Below are positions 1 to 11,510 of a DNA stretch of 64,000 nt, piece by piece. The stretch's first letter is position 1. Every line of letters starts with the position of its first letter. Made by a program: the position numbers and the translations under genes. The notes beneath the pieces were generated by a model. It made no database searches. It was given only the letters and a program-made list of their open reading frames with translations, and was not told where the DNA came from. The stretch is from Brachyhypopomus gauderio (lineage: Eukaryota > Chordata > Actinopteri > Gymnotiformes > Hypopomidae): contig NW_027506917.1 of the NCBI RefSeq assembly GCF_052324685.1, positions 62,001-126,000 of the forward strand, in the 5' to 3' direction.

Positions 1-348
1 AGTGCTTTAATTCGCCTAAATGCATTATGAACCTAAAATAGATTTATGAGGAAATGGTACAGTGCAATCTGTGCAAACTTACTGTGATGATAGTTAAGGG
101 TTCATACTCTCATGCAGCAGTCTTTTGGAATTATGGGAGATTTCTGAGAAACTGATAACCAATTTCTGATAAATTTATCTCCAAGCCCTAAGAACATTAA
201 GATTTCAATGTGGATTTTTGAAAAATGGTACAGCAGAATCTGTCTATATTTGCACCGGGGGATAAACAAAGACTACCCACTCTTGGGTGGTAGTAGAATT
301 TTTTTGGCATCATGGGAAAATTCAGACAAATAGGAAACCACAGTCTCA

Positions 349-506
<158 letters not shown>

Positions 507-520
507 TTATTATGTATATA

Positions 521-788
521 CAGGGCAGTCATGGCCTGGTGGTAGGGAACTGGTCTTGTGACCGGAGGGTCGTGGGTTCGATTCACAGACCTGAGGCCAT
601 GACTGAGGTGCCCTTGAGCAAGGCACCTAACCCCAACTGCTCCCCGGACTAGGGCTGCTCACTGCTCTGGGCACATGTTATCCACAGCCCCCTAGTAATA
701 ACTAGTGTGTGTGTGTGTTCTAACTGCACAGATGGGTAAAATGCAGAGGACAAATTTCGATTGCAGTGAAAAATCACAATTGACAAAA
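521..788 (+). mobile_element. tRNA-derived SINE (copy A)
   Basis: The 5' part resembles a tRNA with RNA polymerase III promoter boxes: an A-box-like tggcctggtggtaggg and a B-box-like gtgggttcgattcacag. It is followed by a conserved body (cccttgagcaaggcaccta, tgctctgggcaca) and a tail ending in aaaatcacaattgacaaaat. It lies directly after the AT microsatellite. The body is of a kind common in teleosts; I do not assign a family name. It is non-autonomous and would need a LINE reverse transcriptase. Confidence 0.8.
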
Positions 789-858
789 TATGGCACAATT
801 ACATTTTTATTTACATTTTATATATAATGTATGTATATGTACATACAACAAATATGTG

Positions 859-1340
859 ATGACTATGACGGACTTGTATACAAAATGGGTTGTTGCTGAG
901 ACACTGCAATCTAAGATCGCAAGTGAAGTGTCAGCTGCAATCATTAAGAAGCTGTACTGGTTCGGCATGGTCAAGAAAATTATTACTGACCAGGGAAGAG
1001 AGTTTGTTAATGAGGTTAATATTCAGTATAACTTAACTTTTATATTATCATATTTACCATATCACATTTTACATTTACATTTTTACTTTGATATTTACAC
1101 AGCTGAACGAGAACATATTTGCAGCTCGCAATGTTAAACATGCAGTTTCAAGTGCAGGTGATGAGGTGTTGATATTCCAAAACCCTAATAAAAAATACAG
1201 AAAAGACTCCCTTGCAGACCGGCATCAAGGGCCTTTTTCTGTAGATACCATCACTGCTAAAGGTGTGACAACTGTGGTGAAAGACTAAGGGACTCGTTGC
1301 TGCATTAATGTCTCACGTCTTAGGCCTTTCTACCAATTGA
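859..1340 (+). pseudogene. Integrase-like (retroviral/Ginger-type DDE) gene fragment, copy A
   Basis: Two exon-like blocks. The first (859-1014) encodes an integrase core piece with TDLYTKW and ITDQGREFVN, which hold the first two catalytic aspartates, and ends at a GT donor. The second (1103-1288) follows a ttacacag acceptor and encodes the C-terminal integrase region (GDEVLIFQNP, RHQGPFSV). The exon that should carry the third catalytic residue (Glu) is missing between them. The reading frame stops at 1286-1288 although homologous-looking coding sequence (SRLRPFYQL) continues to about 1340. Similar integrases occur in GIN1/KRBA2-type genes and Ginger DNA transposons; I cannot tell which source applies. 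Catalytically dead. Confidence 0.65.
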
Positions 1341-1441
1341 AAAGTAAGGTTTAAAAAGTTTTGTCGTCATTGGTGTTCAAGATTATTGTATATTGGGAAA
1401 TTTCTACTCTTAATAATATTCCTAAATATTTCTCTTGTCAG

Positions 1442-2504
1442 ACTATGGACCAACCAGTTTCATGTCACATCAGGACCATGAATACTGGACACCTAAAAAT
1501 TCTGAGCATTTATATGCTTTCTCTGTGGAGAAATGGGAAAAATACTTGGGTCCTATTGAAGAAAAAGAGTTTCATCTAAACTCGTCATGTGAACTTCGCT
1601 TCCTCACATTATTTAACTCTCACTCTTACACTGTCAAGCACTGTCTCTCACACTCTAAATTAAGTAACTGATTAAAATTATTATTAATTTCAGCTGAAAT
1701 ACATTTTGGACACTAGCCGTCCAGAAACAGAGCTTATCATTAAAGATGGTGATGTCTGTCTAACACGTGAGGACTTCTGGAGTCTCGGATTAAACCGATG
1801 CATGGAATCTACTGTATATATTATATATGTTGCAGAATGTTTACTCTAAGAAAAATCTAACTAAATTGATTTTGTTTGCATTTTACTCCGTTTTGTTTTT
1901 ATAGATTGGGAATGCATGTTTTAAGCTCATCACTGCTGCTCGAAGACATGTAATCAAGAGTCAAATTATTGTTTTGTGGGTTTAATGTCCTTTTTTTGTA
2001 TGGGTATTTTTATAGAGTTCCTAATTATTCTTAAATAGGGCAAAGATGTTCACATTGTGGACATGTATGTCATTCCCACGTGGAAGACATCAGATGTGGA
2101 CCCACTGTCAAGCTTACCGGTAATATTGTTATAAGGCACTTATATAAGTCACACTCATAAATGCCCATAATTTTGTACAAAAACGAAGTAATCTTTTTAT
2201 ATGTATTTCTCTACAATAACAGGACAGTCAGTGCTCCAAGGATGCTATTTTGTTTCCTGCATGGAATAGGCAAAAGGATCAGGCATATCACTTTTTGCTA
2301 TGCGTTGAGTTACAACTATTAAGATAGATATTCAGAGATTTTTTTCTGATTCTGATAGAACAAAATAATAAGTTGCCTATCTGGTCATTTTTAAATATGC
2401 CCAATGCAGGTTTTACTGGTAGCAGAGAAAGAGATCATTTTTCTAGACTCTTTACTGCCTGATGGTTTTGGAGATGAGGCCTACAGAACTAACTATATTT
2501 AGGT
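1442..2504 (+). pseudogene. Ulp1/C48 cysteine-protease-like exon series, copy A
   Basis: A chain of short exons, most with clean splice sites and phase 0: 1442-about 1570, 1694-1813, 1905-1949, 2039-2119, 2223-2303 and 2410-2499. Together they encode a Ulp1-like C-terminal domain. Recognisable pieces are GKDVHIVDMYVIPTW, then DQAYHFLLCV with a candidate catalytic His, then KEIIFLDSLLPDGFGDE with the Asp. The Cys-box exon is absent: the frame reaches TAG at 2500-2502 and a hAT element follows. The chain probably belonged to the same unit as the integrase fragment upstream. Ulp1 proteases remove SUMO; this copy cannot, lacking the nucleophile. Confidence 0.6.
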
Positions 2505-2600
2505 TAAGATAAAATAATATTTACTGAAGTAAAACTTAATTTACTTTATTGCCTCTATGGCTCCAGGTTTAAGTAAGAGCCTTGTTCTACGGCTCATGTC

Positions 2601-4411
2601 ATGTCTTTCTCAAAACCTGCTGTGAACAGAAAGGTTAGCCATGAGCACAGACAATATCTTGAGAAGTGGGAGATAGACTACTTTTTCGTAGAGCTCAGGG
2701 GCATCCCGACATGTATTATATGCTCAGATAAAGTTGCTGTGCACAAGGAGTACAATATCAGACGTCATTACACAACTAAACATGCTGAGGAATATGCAAA
2801 ATATCAGGGAGAAGACAGAAAGTGCTGTGCCGCCAAGCTTAAAACATGTCTACTGCGGTAACAAGATTTTTTCAAGAAGGCAAGCAAAGAAAGTGATGCT
2901 GCTGTCGAAGTTAGCTGCGTGATGAGTGAGGTGATTGCTAAGGCTGGAAAGCCATTCAAAGATGGCGAGTTCATCAAAAAGTGCATGTTAAATGCTGCAA
3001 GTAGTCTGTCCAGAAAAGAAGGGGTCAGTTTAGTAACATCAGCCTTTCAGCCAACACAGTGGCAGAGCGCATTTCTGACCTGTCAGGTAACATTTACGAT
3101 CAACTGCGTGAGAAAGCTAAACATTTCCATGCATACTCTGTTGCTCTTGATGAGAGCACAGACGTCACTGACACTGCGCAGCTCGCAATTTATGTCCGTG
3201 ATGTTGACGGTTGTTTTGAAGTAATGGAGGAGTTGCTCACAGTGATTCCTATGCATGGCCAGACCACTGCTCAGGAGATATTTTGGAAGCTGTGTGATGC
3301 CATTGTGGATGCTGGCTTGCTATGGAAGAGTTTTGCTGGAATAACAACCGACAGAGCACCATCAACGACAGGGAGGAAGAATGGACTTGTGGGACTTGTT
3401 CAAAGAAAACTGGAGGAAGAAGGTGTGGAAGAGGCTATTGCTCTCCATTGCATTATCCATCAGCAGGCCCTTTGCAGCAAATGCCTGACGTTTGACAGTG
3501 TGATGTTTGATGTTGTGAAATGCATCAACCATATCAGAACCAGGGGCTTGAAGCACCGTCAGTTCCGTTTTGGGGGAAATAGACTCATCATATGAGGATG
3601 TGCTCTACTTCACAGAGATACGTTGGCTTAGCAGGGGAAACGTCTTGGAGAGGTTTTTTGAGTTGAGAGCAGAAGTGAAAGCCTTCATGGAGAAGGATGG
3701 GATGGCTGTTCCTGTACTTAGTGATCCCAAGTTGATCATGGACTTAGCTTTTCTGGTTGACATCACACCGGAGCTGAATGTACTGAACAAGAAGTTACAA
3801 GGCCAGGGGCAGCTTGTGAGTGCTGCCTATGACAACATCAGAGCATTCTCCACAAAACTTGGGTTGTGAAAAGCCCAGCTTTCTCAGACAAACCTCTGCC
3901 ATTTCCCAGCATGCAAGGCACTCATGGATTCAGGCACACCATTCAGTGGTGAGAAGTATGCTGATGCCATTGTAAAGCTGCAGGAAGAATTTCATCACAG
4001 GTTTGCAGACTTCAAAAGATTTTTGCTGATCCCTTCTCCTTCGGTGTGAAAGATGCTCCTCCTGAGCTTCAAATGGAGCTAATTGACCTGCAGTGCAATT
4101 CTGAACTCAAAGCCAAGTTCAGGGAGGTGAGTGGAAAAGCAGAGAACCTTGGACAATTTTTGAGAGAATTGCCCCCCACCTTCCCTGAGCTTTCCAAGAT
4201 GTTCAAGCGGACCATGTGCCTTTTTGGAAGTACCTATCTCTGTGAAAAGCTCTTCTCCACCATGAACTTTAATAAGTCAAAGTTCCGGTCCAAACTTACT
4301 GATGAGCATCTTCAAGCCATACTGAGGGTCTCAGTTGCTTCTTCCCTCAAGCCAGATGTGGCTCAGCTGTGTAAGATGAAGTGCTGCCAGGTCTCTGGTA
4401 GCAAGGAGTAG
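2601..4411 (+). pseudogene. hAT-family transposase pseudogene (GTF2IRD2/ZBED-like), copy A
   Basis: An intronless, broken hAT transposase. It begins MSFSKPAVNRK, followed by a BED-type zinc finger (CIICSDKVAVHKEYN, then HYTTKH). The middle has a DESTDVTDTAQLAIYV block and a THDRAP/GLVGLVQRK-type core. The C-terminal hAT dimerisation segment holds CEKLFSTMNFNKSKFRSKL. Lesions: TAA at 2859-2861 where B has CAA, frame breaks near 3025-3060, 3565 and 4040, and a stop at 3867. It is dead. The family is related to the domesticated GTF2IRD2/FAM200/ZBED genes; no evidence suggests domestication here. Confidence 0.85.
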
Positions 4412-4522
4412 GAGGAAGAAAGAGGAGCCAATGTTCTGAAGAACTGTTCATGTTCTGAATTGTTATTAATGTTAATTAAGTTAGAGAAGATTGGATTGTT
4501 CTTTTATTGTGGAATATTTGAT

Positions 4523-4589
4523 GCGGCCCAGCCTCACCCAGACTCTACCTCCAGCGGCCCCCAGGTACGAGGATTTTGAGACCCCTACT
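4523..4589 (+). mobile_element. 3' terminal region of the hAT element, copy A
   Basis: The segment ends gattttgagacccctac, the reverse complement of the common hAT terminus type (caggggtctcaaa) with its last base altered. It lies about 110 bp after the transposase stop. I could not find the matching 5' terminus upstream of 2601. Confidence 0.6.
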
Positions 4590-4615
4590 ATATATATAAA
4601 ATGTATGTGTATGTA

Positions 4616-6186
4616 CAGTTAGGGCCAGAAATATTTGGACAGTGACACAAGTTTTGTTATTTTAGATGTTTACAAAAACATGTTCAGAAATACAATTATA
4701 TATATAATATGGGCTGAAAGTGCACACTCCCAGCTGCAATATGAGAGTTTCCACATCCAAATCGGAGAAAGGGTTTAGGAATCATAGCTCTGTAATGCAT
4801 AGCCTCCTCTTTTTCAAGGGACCAAAAGTAATTGGACAATGGACTCTAAGGGCTGCAATTAACTCCGAAGGCGTCTCCCTCGTTAACCTGTAATCAATGA
4901 AGTAGTTAAAAGGTCTGGGGTTGATTCCAGGTGTGTGGTTTTGCATTTGGAAGCTGTTGCTGTGACCAGACAACATGCGGTCAAAGGAACTCTCAATTGA
5001 GGTGAAGCAGAACATCCTGAGACTGAAAAAAAAAGAAAGAATCCATCAGAGAGACAGCAGACATGCTTGGAGTAGCAAAATCAACAGTCAGGTACATTCT
5101 GAGAAAAAAGGAATTGACTGGTGAGCTTGGGAACTCAAAAAGGCCTGGGCGTCCACGGATGACAACAGTGGTGGATGATCGCCGCATACTTTCTTTGGTG
5201 AAGAAGAACCCGTTCACAACATCAACTGAAGTCCAGAACACTCAGGGAAGTAGGTGTATCTGTCTCTAAGTCAACAGTAAAGAGAAGACTCCATGAAAGT
5301 AAATACAAAGGGTTCACATCTAGATGCAAACCATTCATCAATTCCAAAAATAGACAGGCCAGAGTTAAATTTGCCGAAAAACACCTCAAGAAGCCAGCTC
5401 AGTTCTGGAAAAGTATTCTATGGACAGATGAGACAAAGATCAACCTGTACCAGAATGATGGGAAGAAAAAAGTTTGGAGAAGAAAGGGAACGGCACATGA
5501 TCCAAGGCACACCACATCCTCTGTAAAACATGGTGGAGGCAACGTGATGGCATGGGCATGCATGGCTTTCAATGGCACTGGGTCACTTGTGTTTATTGAT
5601 GACATAACAGCAGACAAGAGTAGCCGGATGAATTCTGAAGTGTACCGGGATATACTTTCAGCCCAGATTCAGCCAAATGCTGCAAAGTTGATCGGACGGC
5701 GCTTCATAGTACAGATGGACAATGACCCCAAGCATACAGCCAAAGCTACCCAGGAGTTCATGAGTGCAAAAAAGTGGAACATTCTGCAATGGCCAAGTCA
5801 ATCACCAGATCTTAACCCAATTGAGCATGCATTTCACTTGCTCAAATCCAGACTTAAGACGGAAAGACCCACAAACAAGCAAGACCTGAAGGCTGCAGCT
5901 GTAAAGGCCTGGCAAAGCATTGGAGGAAACCCAGCGTTTGGTGATGTCCATGGGTTCCAGACTTAAGGCAGTGATTGCCTCCAAAGGATTCGCAACAAAA
6001 TATTGAAAATAAAAATCTTTTGTTTGGGTTATGTTTATTTGTCCAACTACTTTTGAGCTCCTAAAATGTGGAGTGTTTGTAAAGAAATGTGTACAACTCC
6101 TACATTTTCTATCAGATATTTTTGTTCAACCCTTCAAATTAAACGTTACAATCTGCATTTCATTTCAAATCCAATGTGGTGGCATG
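4616..6186 (+). mobile_element. Tc1-like element 1, copy A, right end deleted
   Basis: The left inverted terminal repeat starts cagttagggccagaaatatt next to a TA target. The right repeat is missing: homology to the complete B element stops at 6186 and resumes outside the element. Compared with B, A has lost about 260 bp spanning the right terminus. Without it this copy cannot be mobilised. Confidence 0.92.
4975..6006 (+). pseudogene. Tc1/mariner transposase pseudogene, copy A
   Basis: Homologous over its length to the 47475-48512 copy. It has a paired helix-turn-helix N-terminus, then the DDE catalytic domain with WTDETK (D1), QMDNDPKHT (D2) and SPDLNPIEH (E). Lesions relative to B: one extra A in the run near 5030 (+1), loss of two bases near 5240 (ACTCAGGG against ACTCTCAGGG) and loss of five bases near 5922. 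It retains AAG at the position where B has a TAG stop. Tc1 transposases cut and paste at TA dinucleotides; this one is non-functional. Confidence 0.93.
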
Positions 6187-6330
6187 GCAATCGCAACACG
6201 CATGCGCACATTTTCTCACGCAAGCTCGGTACGGATCGGGCAGAGTGTACGGATCAGGGACCACAGGGTTGTGGCGTTGTCCAATCAACAACTTCCCAGG
6301 CTTTCCCACTGGGACCTACCTTTTCCGGTT

Positions 6331-6545
6331 TGTTAATGTCGTGTTTTTGTTAATGTTGTGTTTTTGTAATTTGTAACTGGGCTTAGTTAATGTCGCTGTG
6401 TTTTTGTACTTTGTAATTGTGCTTAGTTAATGTTGTGATTTTGTTAATGTCGTTGGGTTTTTGTAATTTGTAATTGTGTTTAGTTAATATCATTGTGTTT
6501 TTGTTAATGACATTGTGTTTTTGTCATTTGTAATTGTGCTTAGTA
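6331..6545. repeat. GTTAATGTCGTTGTG-type minisatellite, copy A
   Basis: A composite tandem repeat of gttaatgtcgtgtttttg alternating with taatttgtaattgtgcttag, with several variant units. Non-coding. Confidence 0.85.
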
Positions 6546-7529
6546 AGTATCGTTGTGGTTGGCACTTCACGGCCACCGTAGTGTACAGACCGGTACACAC
6601 CGTAAGAAAATGAAGGGAGAATTGAACCCAAATGCCGTTAGAAGCCAATAAGGATGAATGCTTATCACTGGGACTGTGTGTATGAAATAAAACACACGCG
6701 AACAAACAGAAAGCACAGCATAAAACCACTATGCATACACACAGTGGCAAAACGCAACTCAAAAGGATGCGGAAAACTCAACGCGTAAAAATAAAGCACA
6801 ACCGTAGAATGGAAAACAACATGAAATACTCAACATGTGAAAAGGCAAAACTAAACCGTATAGACACGGGAGGAAAATAACAAAGGCAACTGAAAGAACG
6901 CGGAAGAAACTCAACGCGTAAAACGAAACCAAGGACGCCAGGGGAAGTGACCGGCAACAGGCGAACGCCGCAACAAAACAAAACCCTTCCCAAAATAAAA
7001 GAGTAACTGACAGGAAGAGATAAGACTGGAGGAAAACTTGAGATGGGCCAGAAGTGGCGCAGGAGGTAGATACTCGAATAAGTAAAAGTAAAAGGTAGAG
7101 AGAGAGAACAAGAGAAAGAGAGTAAGGTGGAGAGAAACATTCACACGGGAATGCACTAGGACTGACTCAGTGCCTCTTATGGAGGTAGAAGGTGTGGCAT
7201 CCAAGCCAGCCCTGACACAGCCAGCAAGGCATCATTAGGGCAGCTAGTGTGTTTGGTACACCTTTACTGCCTCCATCTGCTGCCCTCAAAACTGAATCTA
7301 TGGAATAGGGGGGAAAAATCAATTTAGAACTCAGAATAAATAGAGGAACAGTACAGATAGAACAATCCTAAATTGCATTTTTGATTAATAAAGTAGTACA
7401 TATAAGCATATACCACTTAGAGCATTCAATTGTTATATAGTACACTATGCCTGACCCAGATTATTCTGGTCCATAAGCAGCAACTTGATAAGCTCATCCA
7501 ATATTACATTGCACCTTGCTTATTACTCA
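6546..7529. other. Gene-free stretch, copy A
   Basis: I see no gene. The stretch is purine-rich (gaaaagaga-type runs near 7085-7130), so minus-strand ORFs are low-complexity Ser/Phe/Leu strings. Its near-identical repetition at 49438-50414 is explained by the duplication. It could be a long terminal or internal part of an unrecognised element. Confidence 0.6.
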
Positions 7530-7720
7530 TTATACCACAGTTAGTTCCGACCCTACAATGTGATTGGCTGAGAGGCGATCTAGGAGTGCCGATATTACAT
7601 GTTATAGCACTGTAACCGAAGCTCTCCATGTATTACTCCGCCACATACAGGTAACCTAGCAACGAAGCGGCGTTTACAAGCCAAACAGCGCAACTACAAA
7701 CAAGTATCAAAAGTATCAAA

Positions 7721-8124
7721 ATGAATTACACGGATTTAATTAAATCTATTGGCTTCGAAACCATTTGTTTCGATCTGAAACTGGTGGTTGACGTTATAAA
7801 TGACCAGCCTGATTCCTCCAATGAGCCTCCAAGGTTTGTCATGCTTACAAATAATGATTTGGATGAGCTGGAAATGCAGAAAAACGAAATTAATACCGTT
7901 AAACAAACGTCCTGGGCTCTTAACGTATTTACATCCTGGTTAAAGAGCAACAACACTGCAGTCGATTTTAGTATTATCAACAAAAATGAAATGAATCAGC
8001 TTTTACGACGTTTTTATGGATCCGTCAGAAACGTGAAGGGAGAGTTATATGGCATCAGCAGCTTCGTTGGTTTAGAGCTGGACTGAACATATACCTGAAC
8101 GAATCAGCCGTGGATGGTCAATAA
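7721..8124 (+). pseudogene. Crypton/DUF3504-like N-terminal domain ORF with frameshift
   Basis: The frame encodes 121 residues from MNYTDLIKSIG to a stop at 8084-8086. The segment TSWALNVFTSW followed by LLRRFYGSVRNVKGELYGISS resembles the N-terminal part of the tyrosine-recombinase-like DUF3504 region found in Crypton-derived proteins (the KCTD1, QRICH1 and ZMYM group). Just before the stop the expected continuation RAGLNIYLNE is readable in the next frame, so one base seems to be missing near 8071. That second frame stops at 8122-8124, long before a catalytic domain could be encoded. It is therefore a truncated, presumably non-autonomous copy. Family assignment is from memory of motifs. Confidence 0.5.
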
Positions 8125-8377
8125 TTGTACTTTATTTTTAATAAATACAACTTTATCAACAGTTGTTTTTGTGTATATTTACCTCTATAATATTTATTGG
8201 GTAAGGCTGTTCGAGTGTTGTGTAAGTTTAGCAGCGAGCCATTGAATGGAACTATTTTAACTGGCGGAGTGTTTTTAACCAAACAGGTCGTATTTTCTCG
8301 TCCTCTTTTACTCAAAATCTTTCAATAAACAGCGATAATGGAACTGTGGTATAATCGCAATAATACACTCGAGGTTC

Positions 8378-8486
8378 GTGCTATAACGGGTAATATCGGC
8401 ACTGCTGTGCTGATCTACGGCACTCGGCCTGCGGCCTCGTGCCTACGACCGCAGCACAGCAGTGCCGATATTACCCGTTATAGCAC
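8378..8486. repeat. Perfect 35-bp inverted repeat (cruciform-forming)
   Basis: Arms 8378-8412 and 8452-8486 are exact reverse complements. The 39-nt loop contains a smaller imperfect palindrome (ggcac ... gtgcc around ggcctgcggcc). It lies at the right end of the private insertion. Confidence 0.95.
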
Positions 8487-8584
8487 TCCCTCTCGTGTAT
8501 TATTGCGTCAATATCAGTGGCCCAGACTATGTAATTTGGTGGCTGTCCTCTAGTCTCATGCCCAGTTCCATTTACTAACCTGAC

Positions 8585-10732
8585 TTAGTTCTGAAGGCCT
8601 TCTGAAAACCACTGATGTGCCAGAACATCCTCGAGCACAGGACGTTTTTCAGGGTCCTTTTGCAGACACCATGTTAGCAGATGGCGGCAGTCTGTGTGTG
8701 TAGCAACGGGATTAGTTGAGAAAGAAAATCAGTTACCATCTGAAACCTCTGATCTGACTGTTCTAATGGCTTATTCAAAGTTTTTAAATGACAGAACTGT
8801 ACAGAAACCTCCATCACTAACAAAAACTAAAAAGACTGAAGAAGTCTTTTTTTATAATTTTAAGACGGTTACAAAATGTTGTATTGCCAATTCTCCATTC
8901 TTCATTAGTACATTTTATCAATCTGTGGTTGTGTATTACATTACCAGATGAAATAATTACATAAATGATCATTTTGCAATTTAGAATTTCTAGTTATCTT
9001 GAAGATGCTTCTGCCTTTTCACCTCTGGATGGGTTTCCCTTGAAGCAGAGGTGTGCCTCAACAATGTCCTCCTCCTTCTCAAAGGGCACATCTCCACAGA
9101 TAATGCTGTAGAGGAGCACACCCAGACTCCAGATGGTGGCTTGACGGCCCTCATACGTCCTGTCAATCAGCCATTCAGGTGGGCGGTATACCTTGGTGCC
9201 TAAGACAACGAGAGAGAATCATCAGTAACAAAATAACAAGTTTATAATAGTCTCTAATTTGATCCCATTTTTTAACTTGAGGTGCACATTTCATTCCTAT
9301 GGTGAATAACCTTCAAAGCGCCTGTAGGGTTCGGTCTTAAGCAGATCGCCACAACCAAAGTCGATCAACTTGACGTCAAGGGTGTCGGTGTTGACCAGAA
9401 GGTTTTCTTCCTTGACGTCTCTATGCAGAACTCCACGGTCACGGCAGTGAAGGACAGCCTGAACCACCTGACGCATGATCAATCGTGCCAGTGGCTCAGG
9501 TAGTTGGTATTGGTGCAAGTCCAAGAAATCAAACAGGTCCATGCAGGGGATGGGTCGCTCCAGAATCAAGATGAAGCAGTCGCAATCAAACCATTCTAGC
9601 AGCTCCACAATATGCTGACAACGAGGTGGCTTGCACACCATCTCCATTAAAGCCACCTCTAGGGGGAGACTGCGAGTTTCGCCGGGCTAAAATTAGGGAA
9701 CACATGGTTAGTATGGGTTTGAAGTTTTATAGTGGAATTATGGTTAGCAGGTCAACATGAAAGGGATCTGGATTGGTACCAATCATTAGATGAAACCTGA
9801 ATCTAAAAAGTGAACTGTTTTCCATTCGTGTTGGGAGGAGTCACTGAATGGAATATTAACAGCTTTGCGTTTATAGTCCCTTTGCAGTTTTACCCATCTA
9901 AAAATTCCAGACATTGTTCCAATATTACATAAGTAAAGATATTGAACTTACAACAGTGATGAACCGTTCTGTGTGATGCTTCGGCACAAATTTAATGGCG
10001 ATCTGGTCACATAAAAAACACAGCAAGTGAAGTTGTTTACACAAAACAGTCAGTACATTTAACATATATCTAAGGGCTTGCAGATGGTAGCCACAGCTTC
10101 TCATGTAACTCATAAATCTGGAGTCTGATAAATACTCATCCACAGATTGTCAAGCTTATCACATTGTATAATCAGGATCTTTGTGTTCAAAAAGTGGAAA
10201 AAGGTCAAGGCACATTAGATTTGACCACTTGATTGCCATGTGAATAAGAAAGGCTCTCTAGGGAAAACTCATAGCTCCTTTCAAAGTTCTAATCACAATC
10301 TAAAACAGAAATTAAGTCCCACAATCATTCTTGTATTGTGTGCTTATGCTCACCTGTTTTCCATCAGCCTTGCGGACTCCTGCATACACTGAGCCATATC
10401 CTCCTGTGCCCAGGAGATCTCCCACAGTGTAGCGTGAATTGAAGCTCACTACATGAAACAAAAACAAGTTACATCATTGTACAACATAAGATTCAGTCAA
10501 AATAAATTTCAGCAGGTGTAAAATGCTGGTAGTGTTGAGGGTGCTATTCTAGACAGACCTTTGCACTCCTCCTCTCTCTTCTCTCTCTTCTTCTTCTTTG
10601 CCCGCGTCTCCATGGGGTGGGGTGTCAAGTCTTGAGGAGCATCCCCTTTCCTCTTCCTACTCCGCCTCAGAGGTTCCTCTTCTCGCCCTCGCTTTGCAGA
10701 CAACTTGCAGCTTCTGCTCACCTTGCGCTCAG
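8585..10732 (-). CDS. pim-like: PIM-like serine/threonine protein kinase, copy A (six exons)
   Basis: Minus-strand exons: 10732-10559, 10448-10354, 10002-9952, 9686-9311, 9199-9023 and 8691-8585 (stop TAA 8587-8585), all with AG/GT borders. From the ATG at 10613-10611 they total 861 nt, closing in frame to 286 residues; the exon's open frame extends further upstream (ERKVSRSCKLS). Motifs in order: Lys/Arg-rich N-terminus, glycine loop GTGGYGSV, IAIK lysine, ERPIPCMDLFDFL hinge, HRDVKEEN catalytic loop, DFGCGDLL, PPEW, and ATIWSLGVLLYSI. Exon sizes of 51 and 177 nt fit the PIM gene pattern as I remember it. PIM kinases are constitutively active survival/proliferation kinases of cytoplasm and nucleus. 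No lesion seen. The true start may lie in upstream exons. Confidence 0.85.
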
Positions 10733-10733
10733 C

Positions 10734-11510
10734 TAAAATGAAGAGAACACAATGTTTATGTAACCTTTAAGTAACATTAGAATTATTTTAACATTAGCCA
10801 ATGGTTGACACAGCTGAATTATACAAGTAAAAAAAAAAAACATATTCCACATTTCAAACAGAATATAATCAAATACAAATAAATTTAATTGAAATAGAAA
10901 TGCTAGTTGAAATATTAATCACTGCTGTTTCCCCATGTTTTTCTGCATCCTCTCTTTCTCATCCTCAATCATTTCTAAATCATTTCTTTGAAGAAAATGT
11001 AACTCGTGTGCTTGAAGAAAATGTATATGTACTATATGCACTGTAAATACAATTTCATCTTTCTTTTAGTTATTTTAGTTGTAATTTTAGAGACCATTTT
11101 GTGTTAATGCATCATTTATATTGGGGGTCTTTTATTTTGACATTTGGGGGGTTTGTGTTTTGTGGAGTGGCGAGATTACAGCTCGCGTTGTGTTCGGTGG
11201 ATTGCTCCTACTTGTGAGGTGGATTAAAAAAAGTTAATAGTCCCATCCGTTGGCTCTAGTGTGGAATTTTGTTGAATAAGGCCTTTGTTCGGAAGCTAGA
11301 GTTTATTTTAAACTCCCACGCCTTTCATTACTAACACACCCGATAATTATATCTGAGAATTATATATATGAGCAAATATAGTGTGTGTATCGTTATTTGT
11401 AGTAGTAATTCCGATCGCAAGATACATGCAAGGTAGGATGTGTTAGCTCAGTGGAAGTGGAAATTACCCAACACAATTTAGTTTGTATAGGCCATACACG
11501 GGCAAACTAC
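10734..11510. other. Non-coding flank upstream of the PIM-like gene, copy A
   Basis: AT-rich. On the minus strand, 10990-10930 can be read as EMIEDEKERMQKNMGKQQ, which could be an exon remnant, but it has no splice donor and ends in a stop. No other feature is supported. Confidence 0.5.

Larger units (their letters stand above)
7530..8507 (+). mobile_element. Insertion private to copy A, carrying a Crypton-like ORF
   Basis: B has the uninterrupted sequence ttattactcaatatcag. A has 978 bp inserted there with the trinucleotide tca at both edges (7527-7529 and 8508-8510). The left edge begins ttataccacagtt, and its inverted copy (aactgtggtataa) lies at 8342-8354 inside the right end. A 26-bp motif at 7585-7610 recurs as both arms of a hairpin at 8378-8486. 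The insert carries one short coding region and an AATAAA signal near 8139. I do not assign a superfamily with confidence. Confidence 0.8.

Noticed and set aside
521-600. Functional tRNA gene
   Set aside because: The A/B-box region is part of a SINE: no proper cloverleaf pairing, and the SINE body follows directly.
6778-7204. Minus-strand ORFs of 90-120 codons (also 49644-50174)
   Set aside because: Low-complexity Ser/Phe/Leu strings from a purine-rich strand. No domain, no splice partner; repetition in both copies is due to the duplication.
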